From assembly GCA_035691865.1 (NCBI GenBank), contig DASSIM010000023.1:1-64000 (forward strand): 64,000 bases of DNA. The letters are read 5' to 3'. Of the stretch, positions 36,345 to 45,517 are shown piece after piece. The notes beneath the pieces are model-generated. The model ran no database searches. It was not told the DNA's origin and worked only from the letters and a program-made list of their open reading frames with translations. The stretch is from Nitrosopolaris sp035691865 (lineage in GTDB: Archaea > Thermoproteota > Nitrososphaeria > Nitrososphaerales > Nitrososphaeraceae). Made by a program: the position numbers and the translations under genes. How positions within the stretch are numbered: position 1 is the first letter of the stretch; each line of letters starts with the position of its first letter.

Positions 36345-37304
36345 TTATTGAATGGTCCCTTTCGCTATTATTCTTGTTCCAACATTATCTGGCTTTAAAA
36401 GAGCATACTTCTGTCCGGAGAAGAACACAAATGATTTCTCGGGAATTATTTGAATTGTACCAGTGTTATTATATATTATCCTTACTGGCTTGATTTGTAT
36501 TCCGAGCGATAGAACGTATGTCTGGTTGTCTGTTAGAGCCCCTCTGTAATAAGGACTCTTTATAAATCCTGCAGCAATAGCCTCGGTTGCTACCTTTAGA
36601 TTTAATGAACCAGGAGAACAAAGGACGTCTCCCCTGGAAATATCATCAGCATCAACTCCTTTAACAGCTAGTCCTACTCTTGCTGGACTTCTGCACTCGG
36701 TTACAGAATCATCATGCATTTGAATTGATTTGACAAGTATGTCTTTTCCACTGGGTAAAATTTTCAAATGATCAAATGTCCTCACAGCTCCCTGGTTCAC
36801 GACACCTAGTACTACTGTTCCAACTCCCTTTACGTTAAAAGCATGGTCTATTGAAATTATGCACTCTCCTTCTGGGCTTTTTGGATCAAGTCTACTCATT
36901 TGTTGTTTTAATTGGTCAATATTGCCTAGAAATTGGAAATTTGAGATTGCAGTGTTCTTTATTAATGCTTTTAACTTGATTTCATCTACCTCGAACGAAT
37001 GCAGGATAAATCCTTCACTGAAGCTACCTGCATCCAAAGCGAGGACTTGTTCTCCTAGATACCTGTCTACCTTTGTAACATTTAGTATAGCATATTGCGC
37101 AATGTTCATCGCCTGCATCAAAGACTGAATTTTGTCGGGAAATGTGGTAGAAACAGTCCAAGTGTAAATAGTATCTTGTGTTTTTCTGTCATAAATTGAT
37201 AGATCAGTTGTGGTCCCTCTCTTACCTAACTCATTTGCAATTTGATAATCGCCAGCTATAACAAAATTTACGCTCTTCATCAAAGTATGCCTAATACGTG
37301 GCAA
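36345..37304 (-). CDS. EF-Tu/SelB-like protein with a degenerate GTPase domain
   Basis: The 319-residue protein follows translation elongation GTPases. Residues 1-130 take the place of the G domain, but the P-loop (GxxxxGKS/T) is missing: the matching region reads NFVIAGDYQIANELGKRGTT. NVTKVD near 77-82 is reminiscent of the NKxD motif with the first residues altered. Residues 140-230 are a clear domain 2 (GECIISIDHAFNVKGVGTVV, KSIQMHDDSVTECRSPARVG, ISRGDVLCSPG), and the remainder is domain 3. Related pseudo-GTPases occur in archaea, with unknown role. It probably cannot hydrolyse GTP. ATG 37304 gives MPRIRH; an internal methionine at residue 9 is possible. Confidence 0.78.
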   Translation of the reverse strand: MPRIRHTLMKSVNFVIAGDYQIANELGKRGTTTDLSIYDRKTQDTIYTWTVSTTFPDKIQSLMQAMNIAQYAILNVTKVDRYLGEQVLALDAGSFSEGFILHSFEVDEIKLKALIKNTAISNFQFLGNIDQLKQQMSRLDPKSPEGECIISIDHAFNVKGVGTVVLGVVNQGAVRTFDHLKILPSGKDILVKSIQMHDDSVTECRSPARVGLAVKGVDADDISRGDVLCSPGSLNLKVATEAIAAGFIKSPYYRGALTDNQTYVLSLGIQIKPVRIIYNNTGTIQIIPEKSFVFFSGQKYALLKPDNVGTRIIAKGTIQ

Positions 37305-39351
37305 TAAAATGTTTCCTAAAATCGTGCAAGTTCTCTTGCATCTAATGTTTTATGTTTCTTTTCTAGGAGAAGCTGCGGCGTTCAATAAGAAGAATAAGTG
37401 CGGCTGTAGAGACAAAATCTTATTTGTCCACACTCACAAGAATTCAGTCGTCCTCATATTCAACTAGCATTATATTATCTGACATCGCATTCTTCCACTA
37501 CGAAATGCAGGTTTGTGATGATAATCAAAAGTATAACAAATTGAACCGACTCCAGAAATAAACTATTGATAGTATATTGTTGGAGTTAGATAGGGTTTAT
37601 GTTCATGGAGTTTCTGTAATACATTTGCTATCCAACATCTGGGAGATTGGGCATCTAGTTCATTATCTAGCGAAGTATTTTTCAGATATTCTTTAGATAA
37701 GTTCATGAACAAATGTTTATGAATTAAACAGCAGATTCGTTTCAATACCGTTTCCAACCTGAAATTGAGAATGATTAGATACTTACAGTAAACTTCTCGC
37801 ATGGTCTGAGATACACCCTTTAAACATCACGCAGTCGTCTGTGGAAATTACTTTAGGGGGTTATTTGAGAGAAAGGCGGGTTAGAAAAAGATATTGTTAT
37901 GAAACTGATTGAAGGAATGTTCAGCTGTCTATCGCAAGAGTTCACAGCATTAATTAATGATGTCTTTTGAAATATATGGACAAAAGTAAAGTTAGTGGTT
38001 GATTTAAAATTCTTTCTAATACTATTAGAAATACAATGCCTGCTCTACTGCTAGCTAGTGGATCTTGAGGTACGGATCTCCAATGAATTCTCCACTGCAT
38101 TGAGATTTATGTCAACACTACTATGAGTTGTTGGATTGGCTGTGTTATAAGATCAGTATATTAACTTCTATAGCTTTTTGCATGCGAACCAGAACAATAC
38201 CCGCAGTAACCAATAGTACCCGTTCATTTATGACACATACATTCACATCTAGAACCAAATCCTGATGAAAACTTTCTTCTCATACATTTAATTGTTATTC
38301 TTACACATATTTAAATTACCGTCCGACCATAAACTATAATACTTGACAAGAAAACCTCCGAGAGACTTGGGCAGCAACTTTCGGGGGTTTTCTAGGTTTT
38401 TGGAAAATTAGAATTATTGGTGGAGATGGAGAAAAATTAACTTCATACGATATTGAAGAATTGAGATGATAAGGAATTGATTCTGCTAATTCTCCTACCA
38501 CGCCTGCCGTTCCTCAGCTTGGCTTCTCCTTCAACACCTCCTTGAGGATTGTAAGACCGTATATTCATTACTGGGCTCGTCTTGGTTATGCATCTGCAAG
38601 AATCCAATATCGTAAGCACTATTGGCTCTCCGGAAGAGTGATATCGGGGGTATGTTAGCGTTGCGTTACGAATTAGCTTTCTGGTGGTCACAAGGTTCTT
38701 TTATCTAACAACACTTTTCCACCTACTTTGTTGACTACTCTCACATCCGAAAGGTCTGGGTGCCCAATCGTCATCAACTTGGTTCTTTAAAAATAATGAT
38801 GGAATAAGTGATATCAGTCGTACATCTCATCCGTTGCCATTCCTTTCTTGTTCGTTACCTTGCAAATACTTTCGATGATCTAGTGTTTCTACGTTTCCTA
38901 TCCCGGGATCACCTCTCACTATGAAGACGGTACTGCCACTTGCCACACCGAAAATCTTATTCGATCCTTTGCCTAAGGTATCCACTTACCTTTAAGCTTT
39001 GGGCCAAGTTCCTGACGTCTATTCTAGAAATTTCCAGTTCCATGAGAGTTTGATCATGGTTTATGTGAGAAAATATCTATTCTAAGCACTTTTGCATTTA
39101 GGCATGTACAATCCTATAGCCGGTATATGTGCAATAGCTGATCCAAGTATTTTGCAATAACAGGTATTGTTGACCGTCTTCCTGTCTTTGAATGTATTGG
39201 TATTTATGCATAGTCAAATATATACGGAACATAATTGCTCGTAGGTGCTAGAATAAAGGAATGAATAAGTGTATAGTATATGCAAAATATGCACAATTCT
39301 AGTTCTAATTGCGCCTTCGAAGAAAGTTATATTGCATAACCACACTTAGAA
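37305..39351. other. Two-kilobase stretch without an intact gene
   Basis: Frames at 37563-37802 and 38443-38691 on the minus strand lack domains. Minus-strand bases around 38830-39040 contain a short stretch (ASGSTVFIVRGDPGIGNVET) reminiscent of a P-loop ATPase with the Walker lysine lost, flanked by stops, so probably a gene remnant. The stretch ends at the broken ABC ATPase gene and may contain further decayed parts of that locus. Confidence 0.35.
38351..38391. terminator. Strong hairpin with A- and T-runs
   Basis: AAAACCTCCGA (38351-38361) pairs with TCGGGGGTTTT (38381-38391) over 11 positions with one G-U pair. The A-run on one side and T-run on the other would suit termination in either direction. 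No intact gene flanks it, so it could also be a small RNA. Confidence 0.4.
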
Positions 39352-40013
39352 TTGTCAAGATTGTCAGTCGTGTCAGAATCAGAAGTGGGAAGTATTCTGC
39401 AAATCAAGGGTGTTTCGCGGGTTTGCAGTGAAAATACAGCCGCATCAGACGGCCTATTATTGAATAATTTGAACATAGATATCAAAGAAAGTAAATTTTT
39501 AGATATCGCAGATTATCAGACTATGGTAAAACCATTTTGATCTTTCCAAGGATTACAGTTTTTGAAAATATTGAATTTGGCTTGAGGATAGCAAATATCC
39601 CAAAAGACAGAAGAAAATAAATTGCCATGCATTGAATATAGATGGTTCGATTGCTAAATTTTTCAAATATTTACATTCGCCAATTTTCAGGAGGAATGGA
39701 ACAATATGCAGCCATTGGTCATACCATGGCCATGAATCCAAAACTGTTGCTCACGGATAAGCCTTTTTCAGTACTAGACATTCAAATACATCAAGGCAGA
39801 CAATTTTGTTTCTAACGTACAACATTAATGATGCTACGGTATTAGGTATTAGGTATGGTCGTCGTTTTTTCCCCAAAACTTGCTGGTATAGAGAGAGAAT
39901 TCACTGTAAGTTTGTTACGACCACCATATCATTCTATCTTGGATCCAAATGCAATGGCGATTACTGAAGAATCCAAGGAATTATATTTTGATGATGAAAC
40001 GGGGGAAGGATAA
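39352..40013 (+). pseudogene. ABC transporter ATPase (nitrate/sulfonate/taurine type), broken
   Basis: Successive frames rebuild an SsuB/TauB-like ATPase. They read LLNNLNIDIKESKF, then YGKTILI where Walker A (GCGKTTLL) should be, then FPRITVFENIEFGLRIANIP. Next come FSGGMEQYAAIGHTMAMNPK for the signature, LLLTDKPFSVLD for Walker B, and finally EFTVSLLRPPYHSILDPNAM to a stop at 40013. Several frameshifts, a large loss after Walker A and a Walker B Glu-to-Lys change exclude function. It sits five bases before the permease gene, as in an intact operon. Confidence 0.8.
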
Positions 40014-40018
40014 CAAAA

Positions 40019-40843
40019 TTGCAACCACGAAAGTATTCCATTGAAGAGAAAAAAAGAAGAAAAAAGATTAGTAGGATTAACCTTAATGATATAGCTAACA
40101 CATTACTGTTTCTTGCGGTGTTTGTAGGGATTTGGCAACTAACATTCATGCTGGGGATATGGCCCAGAGTTGCATTGCCATCACCAGCAATGGTTGCCCA
40201 ATCTTTTGCTGAATTGAATTTCTCGTTAATCACTAACATCAGCATAACAATGTGGCGTCTTATGATTGGATTCTCAATTTCGATCATTTTAGGAGTTGGC
40301 ATTGGATTGGCAATGGTAAAGTTCAAAGACTTTGGAAAAACGATGAATTCCTTTGCAGTAGGGCTACAATCATTCCCAAGCATAGCCTGGGTACCGTTTG
40401 CAATACTGTTCATCGGTCTCAACGATTTCGGTATTTTATTTGTTGTAATAATGAGTTCTATATTCTCAGTAATGTTATCTACATACAGCGGAATTCGAAC
40501 CGTCCCACCAATTTATGCTCGTGCAGCCAGAAATTTAGGTGCTAAGGGTATGCCGCTATTTAGGTATGTGATGATTCCTGCGGCTACACCATCATTAATA
40601 GTGGGAGTAACACAGGCTTGGTCTTTTGCATGGCATGCGTTGATAGGAGCTGAGATATTGATGGCAGCATATCTAGGCTTGGGTCATATCCTGGACGTTG
40701 GGAGAGAATTCCAACTCATGGATCAAATAATTGCATCGATGATCACTATCTTCGCAATTGGCCTAGTATTTGACCGACTTGTTTTTTCCAAATTAGCAAA
40801 TAAAGTAAGAGATCGATGGGGACTTAATCAAAGCAATGAATAA
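40019..40843 (+). CDS. ABC transporter permease (nitrate/sulfonate/taurine type)
   Basis: The 274-residue protein is a complete SsuC/TauC/NrtB-type permease with about six membrane helices. The EAA loop that contacts the ATPase is ARAARNLGAKGMPLFRYVMI near residues 176-195. Family motifs LPSPAMVAQSF and FPSIAWVPFAILFIGLNDFG are present. It starts at TTG 40019, five bases after the stop of the broken ATPase, and no substrate-binding protein is nearby. The frame is undamaged, so either it works with another ATPase or the decay is recent. Confidence 0.9.
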   Translation: MQPRKYSIEEKKRRKKISRINLNDIANTLLFLAVFVGIWQLTFMLGIWPRVALPSPAMVAQSFAELNFSLITNISITMWRLMIGFSISIILGVGIGLAMVKFKDFGKTMNSFAVGLQSFPSIAWVPFAILFIGLNDFGILFVVIMSSIFSVMLSTYSGIRTVPPIYARAARNLGAKGMPLFRYVMIPAATPSLIVGVTQAWSFAWHALIGAEILMAAYLGLGHILDVGREFQLMDQIIASMITIFAIGLVFDRLVFSKLANKVRDRWGLNQSNE

Positions 40844-41325
40844 TGATAATGACAACCGTTCAGATAGAGCGCAGTGGTTCAGATTATAATCGCAAATATT
40901 CTATTCTACTCTACTCCATTGTTACTAATAAGATTTTTTTCAGTCTGATGCGTTTTGATATCATCTGCCACTTCAGCTCTTCTTGAGTCATTTTATTACA
41001 ATTGATAACAAAGTCTAGAATAACTGCGAGCTCTTGGTCAGTGCACTTTGAATAAAGCTTTTACCCAGCTTGTTTTATAGGGACAAAAAATGGGCCTATC
41101 GTAGCAATATCTTTATCTCGAAGCGGATTTATGAAAATCAATCGTCGATCGTATGGGCTCTTTCACGCTTAAGCCTGCTTGTTCTGATCGGTCCATGATA
41201 TAGAACTGTTATGCGTATAAGGAGAGAATAGAAAGGAAAACAAATTCACGTAAATATCGTAAGAAATTTCAGAATACTCATATAAGCTAAGTTTATATGC
41301 TATGAATTTGGATTTTCTGCTACAA
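40844..41325. other. Intergenic stretch, nothing recognised
   Basis: AT-rich, without defensible frames or RNA structure. Confidence 0.35.
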
Positions 41326-41736
41326 TTAGTCTGCCTCTCTATTTTCTCCGAGCTCTTTATCAAGCTGATTTTTTAATGACGTGTATCTAGTAAACTTCTT
41401 GTCCCAGTCAGAAAAGAATCTTTGCTCACTTAGTCCGATATACAACCACATTGAAGCCAACATTATCGAGACTCCAATAAAAAACAGGAGAAAAACTCCT
41501 ACTTCAGGGATTCTAAACAGGATTCTATTCATAAAAAAAGGATGAATTACGAAGACTGCAGCCAACATTAAAGACAACGGTGCGAGAATAAATGAAGATA
41601 ATATCATTACCTTAAACACACTTCTTATCGTATTCATATGAGATATTAATTCATCAAGTAACTCAACGATACTAGTCTTATTCTGATCCTTTATAGAATT
41701 GTGTGATTCACTGCCATTACCATCTGAAGAAGCCAT
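41326..41736 (-). CDS. Two-helix membrane protein, hypothetical
   Basis: The 136-residue protein has a polar N-terminus (residues 1-40), membrane helices at about 41-67 (VMILSSFILAPLSLMLAAVF) and 77-100 (GVFLLFFIGVSIMLASMWLY), and a charged helical C-terminus (about 103-136) that could be a coiled coil. Small two-helix proteins of this layout are common thaumarchaeal hypotheticals. No partner gene is adjacent, and I do not know its role. Confidence 0.7.
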   Translation of the reverse strand: MASSDGNGSESHNSIKDQNKTSIVELLDELISHMNTIRSVFKVMILSSFILAPLSLMLAAVFVIHPFFMNRILFRIPEVGVFLLFFIGVSIMLASMWLYIGLSEQRFFSDWDKKFTRYTSLKNQLDKELGENREAD

Positions 41737-41866
41737 TGTATAGAGTTCTGTGATCTAACGCCTCTTAAAATACTTGGCTAACCATGTTACTCATCTCACA
41801 TGAATCACTTTTCTTTTCTGTGTCTCCAAGTGCTTATGCAAAAAGTGGTTTTCTTTTTCCTTAACA

Positions 41867-42025
41867 CTATATTTTGCTATTTTTTTTATTACCTCGTGGC
41901 TCTTCTCTTCTTTTAATAATTCCTTTTTGTTCGATGTCTTCCAGTATTTCTTTATGATTTGCATGAATAAGTTCTGTGTAGTTTAGAGTAGTCCAGTTAA
42001 GTTTACCGTACTGCGTTAGCCTCAA
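41867..42025 (-). CDS. Possible small winged-helix protein or fragment
   Basis: From TTG 42025 the frame reads 52 residues: LTQYGKLNWTTLNYTELIHA, NHKEILEDIEQKGIIKRREE. This resembles the recognition-helix and wing region of archaeal winged-helix regulators. The frame is open only 15 codons further upstream and has no ATG, so this may be the end of a truncated gene. Confidence 0.3.
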   Translation of the reverse strand: MRLTQYGKLNWTTLNYTELIHANHKEILEDIEQKGIIKRREEPRGNKKNSKI

Positions 42026-43284
42026 CGCCTTTCTAATATAAATGCGATCCTTGTATGCGGCAGTTTTATAGCGTCATTGCTGAATAGCTGAGTGAATAAT
42101 ACGGACAGACCGTAAACGTTTTAAGAAGCATACTTTGGAGGAAGTAAGGAACCTTCCAATGGTGTTAGTCACGGGCACAAGATGAGATAGCTTATCATAG
42201 GTTTGCAAACCTCACTTGAAATTCACAGGACGTAAATTATTCTTCCCTTGAACAATTTTTAGTTTCACTTAACCGTGTATGTCTATAGTGGATACCTTAA
42301 AGATCGATTTGCATAATACAGAAGTGACCGTATTTTAACGAGACAAGATTGAACGTCAAAACAATTACAATTTAGACCATTATGTGATATTCCCTTCTTA
42401 CACAATAATGACAAGTCTAACATTTGTTTCTGACAATAAAAACCAAAAACCTGGACAACTTATCACAACAGACATAGATAGGGTAGCAAATGGTGAATGT
42501 ATCTGTGATACATCTATAACCATTCAAGGCCTACCAAGACAAGCAATAGGCAGGTTCTCCTACAATTAGTAATATCCATCGTTGATTCTCAATAACAATC
42601 CCGGGAATAGTTACGGGTACTGCGATGCCGAGGTTCGAGGTGGTGCGCGATTCCTCTGAGTTAATAGTCACCGATCTTCTAGGGGAAACACATTCAGGGT
42701 ATGTCACTTTTGACTCATGGTCCCGGTCCAAGTTCGTTAAAAATCGATGTCCTCGGAATAGGTTCAGGTACTGCGGTAATAGAGCAAAACTTGACCAGTT
42801 AATTAACTCTATTTGACGGAACTGGATCTCACATTATGAGTTACTCGTATAGTTTATAACAGCGGGTTTAGGCGGATTAAGGGTGTATAATATACCTATG
42901 TTTCTTACACTTCGCTACGAGGTAAGATAACTGAAATGATGATATTCCAATAATAGAACGAGCAAGACGAGTGGCCCATAACTGGTATCGACTGGAACAA
43001 CCGAAAACAACACCCTGCTTGTCTATAGCATGGACGAAGCCCTTGTAAGCTCCAAACAAGAAAATCCAATAACATTTCTCAACTTGGCAGTAGTTTGAAG
43101 GAAACAGTGAAAATCCAACGGTTAAAGTTTCTGAGGATAGTTTGATTAATAGTGGATTGCAATTCGATATCTGAGTAAATTTTGTAGTAAGTGTTTATTC
43201 TTCAATAATCTCTACCGGAAGATTCACGATGACAACATTCAATTCTTTAGCTTTCTTTTTATATTAAGCGTATTCTAACTTTTA
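42026..43284. other. Long intergenic stretch with possible secreted-protein remnants
   Basis: Plus-strand frames at 42384-42569 (QKPGQLITTDIDRVANGECI) and 42625-42816 (SELIVTDLLGETHSGYVTFD) have beta-rich, protein-like sequence and are followed in a shifted frame by KIDVLGIGSGTAVIEQNL. Together they may be a decayed secreted protein, but I cannot name a family. The right end has the promoter of the secreted protein at 43285. Confidence 0.3.
43256..43268 (+). promoter_or_regulatory. TATA box of the secreted protein at 43285
   Basis: TTTTTATATTAAG ends 16 bases before GTG 43285, so the transcript should be nearly leaderless. This supports the GTG start. Confidence 0.5.
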
Positions 43285-43821
43285 GTGATAAAAACGCAAA
43301 TAAGAATGACTGGTCTTACAATTGCTGCAGGAATAATATCAGCAGCACTTGCATTGAGTATTGGAACAATGTCATACGCACAACAATCAACTAACTTATC
43401 AGATAATTCAATAAAAGGAGCTCTCACCAGTATACAAAATGATGCATCTACCTTAAAGCCGGCTTGGATCGTTTCTGGTGTATTTAGAATGGATATGATG
43501 AATACTCCTTCTCCTGTGTTTAATGCGACTTTTTATATGATAAAAAAAGATGAGACTGCGTCGCATCAACATACTATTTCAGACTTTAAGTTGAATGGAA
43601 CACCGACGACCACTAGTAATTCTACTATATTTAACGGCACATCTACAGTAACTATGAAAAATGGCCCTGTAAAGGATGTGCCAACGAGTATATCCTTTCT
43701 GGATGGAAGCGCGGTAAGAATATGGCTTGATCCATCAAAGACTAACAATCACTTTGGAAATACGGCGATATATGGCACTCAACATCTGATTTGTGTAGAG
43801 GTGCCTAATTATTGCAAATAG
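43285..43821 (+). CDS. Secreted hypothetical protein
   Basis: The 178-residue protein starts at GTG 43285, giving a basic leader (IKTQIR) before the hydrophobic signal core (LTIAAGIISAALALSIGTMS) with a likely cut after SYA near residue 32. The mature part is mixed alpha/beta with SHQHTISDF near 93-101, several N-x-S/T sites and two C-terminal cysteines (Cys171, Cys177). A similar soluble secreted family is frequent in Nitrososphaerales (INNDASTLKPAW-like start), but I do not know a function. It has its own TATA box. Confidence 0.78.
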   Translation: MIKTQIRMTGLTIAAGIISAALALSIGTMSYAQQSTNLSDNSIKGALTSIQNDASTLKPAWIVSGVFRMDMMNTPSPVFNATFYMIKKDETASHQHTISDFKLNGTPTTTSNSTIFNGTSTVTMKNGPVKDVPTSISFLDGSAVRIWLDPSKTNNHFGNTAIYGTQHLICVEVPNYCK

Positions 43822-43923
43822 CTAGGGCAAAGGACTTTGCCGCCATGTATTACTTGCGATTGATGACAATCGTTTCCAAATCCAATTAACTCCAATCTAA
43901 TGTTAGTTTGAAAGAGCGATTGC

Positions 43924-44479
43924 GTGGGTAGCAAGGATACATTAAGCTCGTTGCATAGTCACATGTATGATATCTTTGAGAGAGGACTATCATATACTGT
44001 GCGATCTGAGGAGAGACTGCTAGGGTGGTGTCGCCTAGCATGCAGTAGCAACTCAGCGACAATTAAAACTAACACAGCAGCAGATGGATGGATGGAGACC
44101 ATGGTTGGATGTATACAAAGAAGGACAAGTATCATCTTATTCAAATCCACTTCTTAAGATCACTAATTATGGTAGTCTACCCACAACGTCATGGAAGTGG
44201 ACAATCATGACAGATGATGAGAGTATAACTGTGTCAGATATGAGGTCCACGGAAGACTCTATCTCACTTTATACGGCATCAGCGATCTTCCCAAATCAAA
44301 GCTGGAGCAAAATCATCGAACTAGAGGAAGGGGCGAAAAAGAGAGAACCATCGTTGTTTGTTGACATATTAATGAGGTATGAGTACGCCAACAATAGTGT
44401 GGGAGAATCTGGAATAATTTTTGAATTCGAAAAGACAGCAACTTCGATGGATAACTGCTGGATAAAGCCCATATCGTAG
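43924..44479 (+). pseudogene. Hypothetical protein split by a tetranucleotide repeat
   Basis: One frame runs from GTG 43924 through ACSSNSATIKTNTAADGW and goes out of phase at bases 44084-44095, which are three tandem ATGG units. Removing one unit joins it to the second frame, which continues RPWLDVYKEGQVSSYSNPLL to a stop at 44479 (second part about 130 residues, beta-rich, with several sequons). The second frame alone could also be translated from ATG 44084. The joined product would be about 185 residues. No family is recognised. Repeat slippage could switch the frame on and off. Confidence 0.45.
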
Positions 44480-44752
44480 AGCAATAGAGCTAAATTTTCT
44501 TTAAAGCCTCGGTTAGTTAGTCAGTCAATCTTAAGGACTAATAAAACTAAAATAGCAGACCAAATACAGAAGAAGAGTGATTCTCATTGAGTCTGTTTCT
44601 CGTATTGGATGCGAGTGCAGTAAGTTAGTCTAGTCAATGTCCTTATATACAGAGAATATCTTGGTTAACATTTAGATATCCTCGGAAATGTTCTCTCGCT
44701 TTCGTGGTCAATATGATGCGCTGATACCAAAAGAGGAACCTGAAGTAAAGGG

Positions 44753-45118
44753 ATGATAATTAAAAGCGAGAGATTAAAACGTGCGATCCTTGCCGCTTTG
44801 GCTGATACCGAATTACAGAAGATTTTGGATGCAGTCATGTACCAATCTAAATCAGTTAATCAAATTATACGCGAAACCAATGTTTCACACACTACTGCTT
44901 ATAGAAAGATGAGATGGCTCGTTGAAGAGAAGTTGCTTGTAATTGATAAAATCGAAATAACGGAAGACGGGAAGAAATCTAGCTTGTTTCGTACAGTACT
45001 AAAGTCATTTAATGTTAGATATGAATACAATAATGTAGTTATCGAGGCTGAACAGAATGTAGATACAGTAAGAAAAATTACGGAAAAGTTCTTTTCGCTT
45101 TATGACCCCAATACATAA
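44753..45118 (+). CDS. Winged-helix (ArsR-like) transcriptional regulator
   Basis: A 121-residue regulator. The helix-turn-helix is in QKILDAVMYQSKSVNQIIRE and TNVSHTTAYRKMRWLVEEKL near residues 22-61, followed by a wing (IEITEDGKKSSLFRTVL) and a final helix. It lacks the metal-binding cysteines of classical ArsR. It is followed by a double hairpin with a T-run. Its target is unknown; the nearest downstream genes are the exopolyphosphatase operon 400 bases on. Confidence 0.85.
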   Translation: MIIKSERLKRAILAALADTELQKILDAVMYQSKSVNQIIRETNVSHTTAYRKMRWLVEEKLLVIDKIEITEDGKKSSLFRTVLKSFNVRYEYNNVVIEAEQNVDTVRKITEKFFSLYDPNT

Positions 45119-45184
45119 TAGTCAAAAAAAGGAAAATGATAGTGTCTAAGCCACGATTATCTAAAAGAGACTATAGAAGAACAT

Positions 45185-45234
45185 TTACTCTCTAGAAAGA
45201 GTAACGTAGGACTCTACGCTACAACCGTTTTTTA
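45185..45234 (+). terminator. Tandem hairpins with T-run after the winged-helix gene
   Basis: TTACTCT/AGAGTAA (45185-45204) and CGTAG/CTACG (45205-45218) form adjacent stems, followed by six T at 45228-45233. The rest of the gap up to 45517 shows no gene. Confidence 0.5.
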
Positions 45235-45517
45235 TGATTATAATCCTTTGTTTTGCTATGCCAAAATAAATGATTCCAAAGAATAACAATTCTGTAACAG
45301 AACGCGATTAAAAGACGCTGCTAATAAAATATAGTCAAAAAATCTAACCGCTGAAGGATTGCAGGGGTAGACACAAAAATGGAGACGATTGCAATATATT
45401 TTCAAATATGGTCTCGATCACATATATGTAATTATTTGAAATCGGACAAGTGTTAAATTTGCTACTAAATTGCAATAAAAAACCAATTATATTACTTCTA
45501 TCGAGTATATCTCAGAT

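Noticed and set aside
38443..38691. 82-codon minus-strand frame
   Set aside because: Arg/Ser-rich without domain, located in a gene-free stretch; not supported.
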